9,706 nt of DNA from Bacteroidia bacterium (lineage in GTDB: Bacteria > Bacteroidota > Bacteroidia > Bacteroidales > Paludibacteraceae): assembly GCA_021152555.1 (NCBI GenBank), contig JAGKVE010000064.1, positions 1 to 9,706 of the forward strand, read 5' to 3'. The translations under genes and the position numbers were made by a program. Positions 6,572 to 9,706 of the stretch are shown one piece after another. Every line of letters begins with the position of its first letter. Position 1 is the stretch's first letter. The notes beneath the pieces are model-generated. The model was not told the DNA's origin. It saw only the letters and a list, made by a program, of their open reading frames with translations, and searched no databases.

Positions 6572-7597
6572 ATGCAAATCAATAGGCAACATACTATTGC
6601 GGCGATGGTCGGTCTGGCTGTAGCGACATTTCTAATATGGGGTTGGAAAGACGACCCCAAACCGCGGTATTTTCATAACGAAGGCAAGGTTTTTGGAACA
6701 TATTACAATATTCGCTACGAATCAACGGCTGATTTAGAAGACAGCATCAAGGCTGCTTTTGCCGCATTTGACAATAGTTTGAGTATGTTCAACCCCCACT
6801 CTGTTCTATCTGCCATCAATGCCAACCGCGACACGGCGACTGATGTTTTTTTTGAAGAAATGTGGGAAGAAGCCGTCCGCGTCAACGCACTTTCCGACGG
6901 GGCGTTTGACATCACTGTCGCTCCGCTTGTCAACTACTGGGGATTCGGGAATAAGAAGCTTCCCCCCACCCCCTCTCTGAAGGGAAAGGAGATAGACAGC
7001 ATCCGTCAGTTCGTAGGTTTTGAAAAAATACGGCTGACCGGTCATCATGTGCTAAAATCCGACCCGCGGATACAGATAGACGGCGGGGCCGTAGCCAAAG
7101 GCCAGGCATGCGATGTGATTGCCAATTTGCTAAAACGCAATGGATGTGGCAATTACCTCGTTGACATCGGCGGTGAAGTAGTGACGCATGGCGTGAATCC
7201 GAAGGGAGAAAAGTGGCGCGTCGGAATCACAAAACCGAACCTCAACAATGAGGGTGCCCAGGACGAATTGCAGGATATACTTGCAGTAAACAACATTTGC
7301 ATGGCTACCAGCGGCAATTACCGTAATTACTACTATGACGGGAACCAACGCCGCAGTCACACGATTGATCCTCGGACAGGCTATCCGGTGCAACATTCCG
7401 TGCTGAGTGCTACAGTAGCCAGCAGCAGTTGCATGCGAGCCGACGCTTTGGCAACGGCATGTATGGTGTTGGGTGAAGAAGAGGCGTTAGCAATGATCAG
7501 CCGGGCAGAAGATGCCGCTTGTTATCTGCTTGTAGCAAAAAACGACAGTTTGTATGTCGTTCAATCAGAGAATTGGGAGGCGTTTATTGCCCAATAA
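6572..7597 (+). CDS. apbE: FAD:protein FMN transferase
   Basis: A 341-aa enzyme that transfers FMN from FAD to a Thr/Ser of target proteins, such as the NqrB/NqrC or RnfG/RnfD subunits of respiratory complexes. Motifs in order: FGTYYNIRY (41-49), GAFDITVAPLVNYWGFG (110-126), IDGGAVAKGQACD (169-181), NYLVDIGGE (194-202), MATSGNYRNYY (244-254), the HTIDPRTGYP signature (263-272) and ADALATACMVLG (290-301) with the metal-site Asp/Thr. These give high certainty. The N terminus has one hydrophobic segment (9-24) without a lipobox Cys, so it is probably anchored in the inner membrane facing the periplasm rather than being a lipoprotein. It is the last gene of the unit, 22 nt after the OMP pair. No Nqr or Rnf genes lie in the window, so its target is unknown. 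A Pro-rich run (LPPTPSLKGKE, 130-140) sits at a loop of normal length. Confidence 0.96.
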   Translation: MQINRQHTIAAMVGLAVATFLIWGWKDDPKPRYFHNEGKVFGTYYNIRYESTADLEDSIKAAFAAFDNSLSMFNPHSVLSAINANRDTATDVFFEEMWEEAVRVNALSDGAFDITVAPLVNYWGFGNKKLPPTPSLKGKEIDSIRQFVGFEKIRLTGHHVLKSDPRIQIDGGAVAKGQACDVIANLLKRNGCGNYLVDIGGEVVTHGVNPKGEKWRVGITKPNLNNEGAQDELQDILAVNNICMATSGNYRNYYYDGNQRRSHTIDPRTGYPVQHSVLSATVASSSCMRADALATACMVLGEEEALAMISRAEDAACYLLVAKNDSLYVVQSENWEAFIAQ

Positions 7598-7620
7598 GCA
7601 CGCTTTACTCCGTTTTATCC

Positions 7621-7672
7621 CTCGATAACGGCTCGATAACGGCTCGATAATGGCTCGATAACGGCTCGATAA
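7621..7672 (+). repeat. 11-bp tandem repeat downstream of apbE
   Basis: Four full copies of CTCGATAACGG (7621-7631, 7632-7642, 7643-7653 with one C-to-T change, 7654-7664) and a partial fifth (CTCGATAA, 7665-7672). A looser relative (CCCGATAACAGCACGA) follows near 7687. It lies between the apbE stop and the terminator, so it is probably transcribed as part of the 3' untranslated region. No function is evident. Confidence 0.85.
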
Positions 7673-7727
7673 AACCTCAACAAGACCCCGATAACAGCAC
7701 GAACACAAACTGAAAACAGAGTATCAA

Positions 7728-7751
7728 AGGGCGCTTAGGCGCTCTTTTTTT
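7728..7751 (+). terminator. Intrinsic terminator of the apbE unit
   Basis: A 7-bp stem AGGGCGC / GCGCTCT (one G-T wobble) with loop TTAG is followed directly by an uninterrupted T run to 7751. It is a good rho-independent terminator on the plus strand, about 130 nt after the apbE stop and only 19 nt before the next promoter's -33 element, so it insulates waaA. Confidence 0.85.
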
Positions 7752-7769
7752 ATGTTTTTACATAAAATA

Positions 7770-7801
7770 TTTGCACATATGGATTTTTTTTTGTAACTTT
7801 G
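7770..7801 (+). promoter_or_regulatory. waaA-hisS promoter, Bacteroidetes type
   Basis: TTTG (7770-7773), a 20-nt T-rich spacer, then TAACTTTG (7794-7801) followed by CGCC. It has the same -7 box and spacer length as the promoter at 4359-4390. Transcription should start about 6-8 nt after the -7 box, giving a short leader of roughly 25 nt before the waaA ATG. Confidence 0.82.
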
Positions 7802-7831
7802 CGCCCGATTTGAAAGCCAGTACTCCTAACG

Positions 7832-9142
7832 ATGATTTTTTACTTTCTTCTTATAAGGATTGCAGCACTCTTCGGGCATAGAAAAGCCCGATTATTAGTG
7901 CGCGGTCAAAAGCACACTTTGGCCAATCTGAAAATACAGACTGCGGCTATGCGTTCCCCATTGTGGATTCATGTGTCGTCTGTGGGCGAATTTGAGCAGG
8001 CCCGTCCGCTGATTGAGAAATTACAGGCGGCACAAGAGCTGAAGGCAAAAGGGGAACGTATTCCCATCATACTGACGTTCTTTTCGCCGTCCGGCTATGA
8101 GCTGCGCAAGAACTATAACAAAGCGGACGGTGTATATTACCTTCCGTTTGCCACCCGCCGCAACGCACGGTGGTTTTTGAATACGCTTCAACCCCGCATG
8201 GCATTGTTTGTGAAATACGAATTCTGGCCGGCCTATCTCCGCGAACTGAAGAAACGCGGTATCCCCACATACAGTATCAGTGCTATTTTCCGTCCGGAAC
8301 AGTTGTTCTTCCGCTGGTGGGGCAAGAGTTATCTCCGTCTGCTGAATTGCTTCACGCACATCTACGCGCAAGACGAGGCCTCCCGCATACTGTTAGCCAA
8401 CCATGGGATCCGCCATTGTTCGGTTGTCGGCGATACCCGTTTTGACCGCGTAGCGGATGTGCGCCGCCAATTATCGGACGACCGCGACAAGATGGCCGTC
8501 AGACTGGCACCTATCGCGCATTTTGTGAAAGGGTGCGAGCGCGTGATTGTAGCCGGCAGTACATGGCCGAAAGACGAAGAGTTGCTTACCGCATATATCA
8601 CGAATTTAGAGCTTCAGGCGGCAGAAACGAACGCTTCAACCAAACTTATTCTTGTGCCGCACGAAACGGACGAGACACATTTGCATTTTATTTTCAACTT
8701 GTTACAGGGCCGGTTCCTGAAATATTCATCGCTGGACATCGAGAAGTTTGCCAATGACAGACCGTACCGTGAAAGCATGCAGAATATTCTTCAAAAGACG
8801 CAAATACTGGTCATTGACACCATCGGCCTACTCTCTTCAATCTATCAGTTCGGCCATACGGCATATGTCGGCGGCGGTTTCGGCGTAGGGATTCATAATA
8901 CGATTGAGGCGGCTGTATATGGCGTGCCCGTTGTTTTTGGACCTAACTACCAGCGTTTCCGTGAAGCAAAGGGGTTGATTGAAGCAGGCGCAGCGCGGAG
9001 CATAAGTAACTATCAGGAGTTGGAGTCTGCGCTGAATACTGCATTAGAGCAGCATGAACTGATTGGCGCAAAGGCCGCCGCATATGTAGCGGAAGAAACC
9101 GGAGCTACAGAAAAAATCTATAAAGAATTATTTGATATTTAA
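7832..9142 (+). CDS. waaA: 3-deoxy-D-manno-octulosonic acid (Kdo) transferase
   Basis: A 436-aa GT30-family glycosyltransferase (also called KdtA) that transfers Kdo from CMP-Kdo to the lipid A precursor on the cytoplasmic face of the inner membrane. The N terminus has a short hydrophobic anchor (2-14). WIHVSSVGEFEQARPL (45-60) carries the catalytic Glu53 in the usual GE position. LTFFSPSGYE (81-90), FVKYEFWPAYL (126-136), YSISAIFRPEQ (147-157) and the GDTRFDRV motif (200-207) follow in the N-terminal domain. The C-terminal GT-B domain has VIVAGSTWPKDEE (238-250), LVPHETDETH (274-283), and the nucleotide-sugar region YVGGGFGVGIHNTIEAAVYG (345-364) with VVFGPNYQRF. Length is near the family norm (about 425). 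One or two Kdo additions cannot be told apart by eye. It starts about 25 nt after its promoter and is followed by hisS 6 nt downstream. Confidence 0.97.
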   Translation: MIFYFLLIRIAALFGHRKARLLVRGQKHTLANLKIQTAAMRSPLWIHVSSVGEFEQARPLIEKLQAAQELKAKGERIPIILTFFSPSGYELRKNYNKADGVYYLPFATRRNARWFLNTLQPRMALFVKYEFWPAYLRELKKRGIPTYSISAIFRPEQLFFRWWGKSYLRLLNCFTHIYAQDEASRILLANHGIRHCSVVGDTRFDRVADVRRQLSDDRDKMAVRLAPIAHFVKGCERVIVAGSTWPKDEELLTAYITNLELQAAETNASTKLILVPHETDETHLHFIFNLLQGRFLKYSSLDIEKFANDRPYRESMQNILQKTQILVIDTIGLLSSIYQFGHTAYVGGGFGVGIHNTIEAAVYGVPVVFGPNYQRFREAKGLIEAGAARSISNYQELESALNTALEQHELIGAKAAAYVAEETGATEKIYKELFDI

Positions 9143-9148
9143 CAACAT

Positions 9149-9706
9149 ATGGCACAAAAACCAAGTATACCAAAGGGCACGCGAGATTTCGGCCAATTAG
9201 AAATGGCGCGCCGCAATTATATCTTCGATACTATTAAGGACGTGTTCTCTCTCTACGGGTTCCAGCAAATAGAGACGCCGGCGATGGAGAACTTGAGCAC
9301 GCTGATGGGCAAGTATGGCGAGGAAGGCGACAAGTTACTATTCCGTATCCAGAACAGCGGTGAGAAAGCCAGTCTGGCACCAGAGAAAGGACTGCGGTAT
9401 GATTTGACAGTTCCTTTTGCCCGCTATGTAGTACAACACCGCGAAGAACTGAGTTTTCCGTTCAAGCGTTTTCAGATTCAACCCGTCTGGCGCGCAGACC
9501 GCCCGCAGAAAGGGCGTTACCGCGAGTTCTATCAATGCGATGTGGATGTGATAGGCAGTGACAGCCTGATTGGCGAACTGGAACTGATTCAGATAGTAGA
9601 GGAAGTGTACCGCCGTCTGGGAATACGCGTTTGTCTGCGCATCAACAACCGTAAGATTCTGGCCGGTATTGCTGAAGTCATCGGCGCACCGGACAAGATA
9701 ATCGAT
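9149..9706 (+). CDS. hisS: Histidyl-tRNA synthetase (partial, 3' end missing)
   Basis: The first 186 codons of a class II aminoacyl-tRNA synthetase that charges tRNA-His. The N terminus PSIPKGTRDF is typical. Motif 1 lies around YGFQQIETPAMENLSTL (36-52); LRYDLTVPFARYV (82-94) is the conserved region before motif 2, and motif 2 spans about 105-133 (FKRFQIQPVWRADRP, then GRYREFYQCDVDVIG), with the arginines that position ATP. The second histidine-specific motif, motif 3 and the anticodon-binding domain lie past the window edge. The ATG at 9149 is 6 nt after the waaA stop with no Shine-Dalgarno, so translation is probably coupled to waaA. Nothing looks damaged in the visible part. Confidence 0.97.
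   Translation, partial: MAQKPSIPKGTRDFGQLEMARRNYIFDTIKDVFSLYGFQQIETPAMENLSTLMGKYGEEGDKLLFRIQNSGEKASLAPEKGLRYDLTVPFARYVVQHREELSFPFKRFQIQPVWRADRPQKGRYREFYQCDVDVIGSDSLIGELELIQIVEEVYRRLGIRVCLRINNRKILAGIAEVIGAPDKIID

Noticed and set aside
7598..7831. A small RNA or CRISPR-like array at the 11-bp repeat
   Set aside because: Units are contiguous without spacers and far too short for CRISPR; no promoter precedes them apart from that of the upstream unit.

Overview
The window looks like a chromosomal segment of a Bacteroidales bacterium (Bacteroides/Prevotella-like). The main reason is the promoter type: three places carry the Bacteroidetes -33 TTG / -7 TAnnTTTG signal with a 20-nt spacer, and most genes lack a strong Shine-Dalgarno sequence and follow an AT-rich leader. 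The proteins agree with this: a hexameric-type glutamate dehydrogenase, a Kdo transferase (LPS, hence Gram-negative), outer-membrane proteins and an ApbE flavin transferase. Genus cannot be fixed from the sequence alone.

Left third (1-2678, minus strand): a tightly packed three-gene cassette, clearly AT-rich compared with what follows (two sampled 60-base stretches each have 20 G/C; a gdhA stretch has 37). Read in its own direction it encodes (i) a 170-aa soluble helical protein that looks TerB-like, (ii) a 247-aa voltage-gated-type K+ channel with a TVGYGD filter and an Arg/Lys-rich S4, and (iii) a membrane-anchored protein of at least 478 aa with a TerB-like middle and two tandem winged helices, the second an almost canonical FtsK gamma domain. 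The third gene has no intact reading frame on the plus strand and runs off the left edge. The genes overlap by 1 and 14 bases, so they are almost certainly co-translated. I know of no described system with this combination; it is the strongest candidate for something new in the window.

Centre (2785-4390): gdhA on the minus strand, ending at a stem-loop that separates it from the cassette. It starts from a promoter back-to-back with the promoter of the next unit.

Centre-right (4359-7751, plus strand): a four-gene unit from one promoter to one intrinsic terminator. It holds a 79-aa helix-turn-helix-like protein, two paralogous secreted outer-membrane beta-barrel-like proteins sharing a YIWRG motif, and a membrane-anchored FAD:protein FMN transferase (ApbE). 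An 11-bp tandem repeat lies between apbE and the terminator.

Right end (7770-9706, plus strand): a promoter almost identical to the two others drives waaA (Kdo transferase, lipid A core assembly) followed 6 nt later by hisS (histidyl-tRNA synthetase), which is cut by the window edge.

No rRNA, tRNA, CRISPR array, insertion sequence or transposase was seen.
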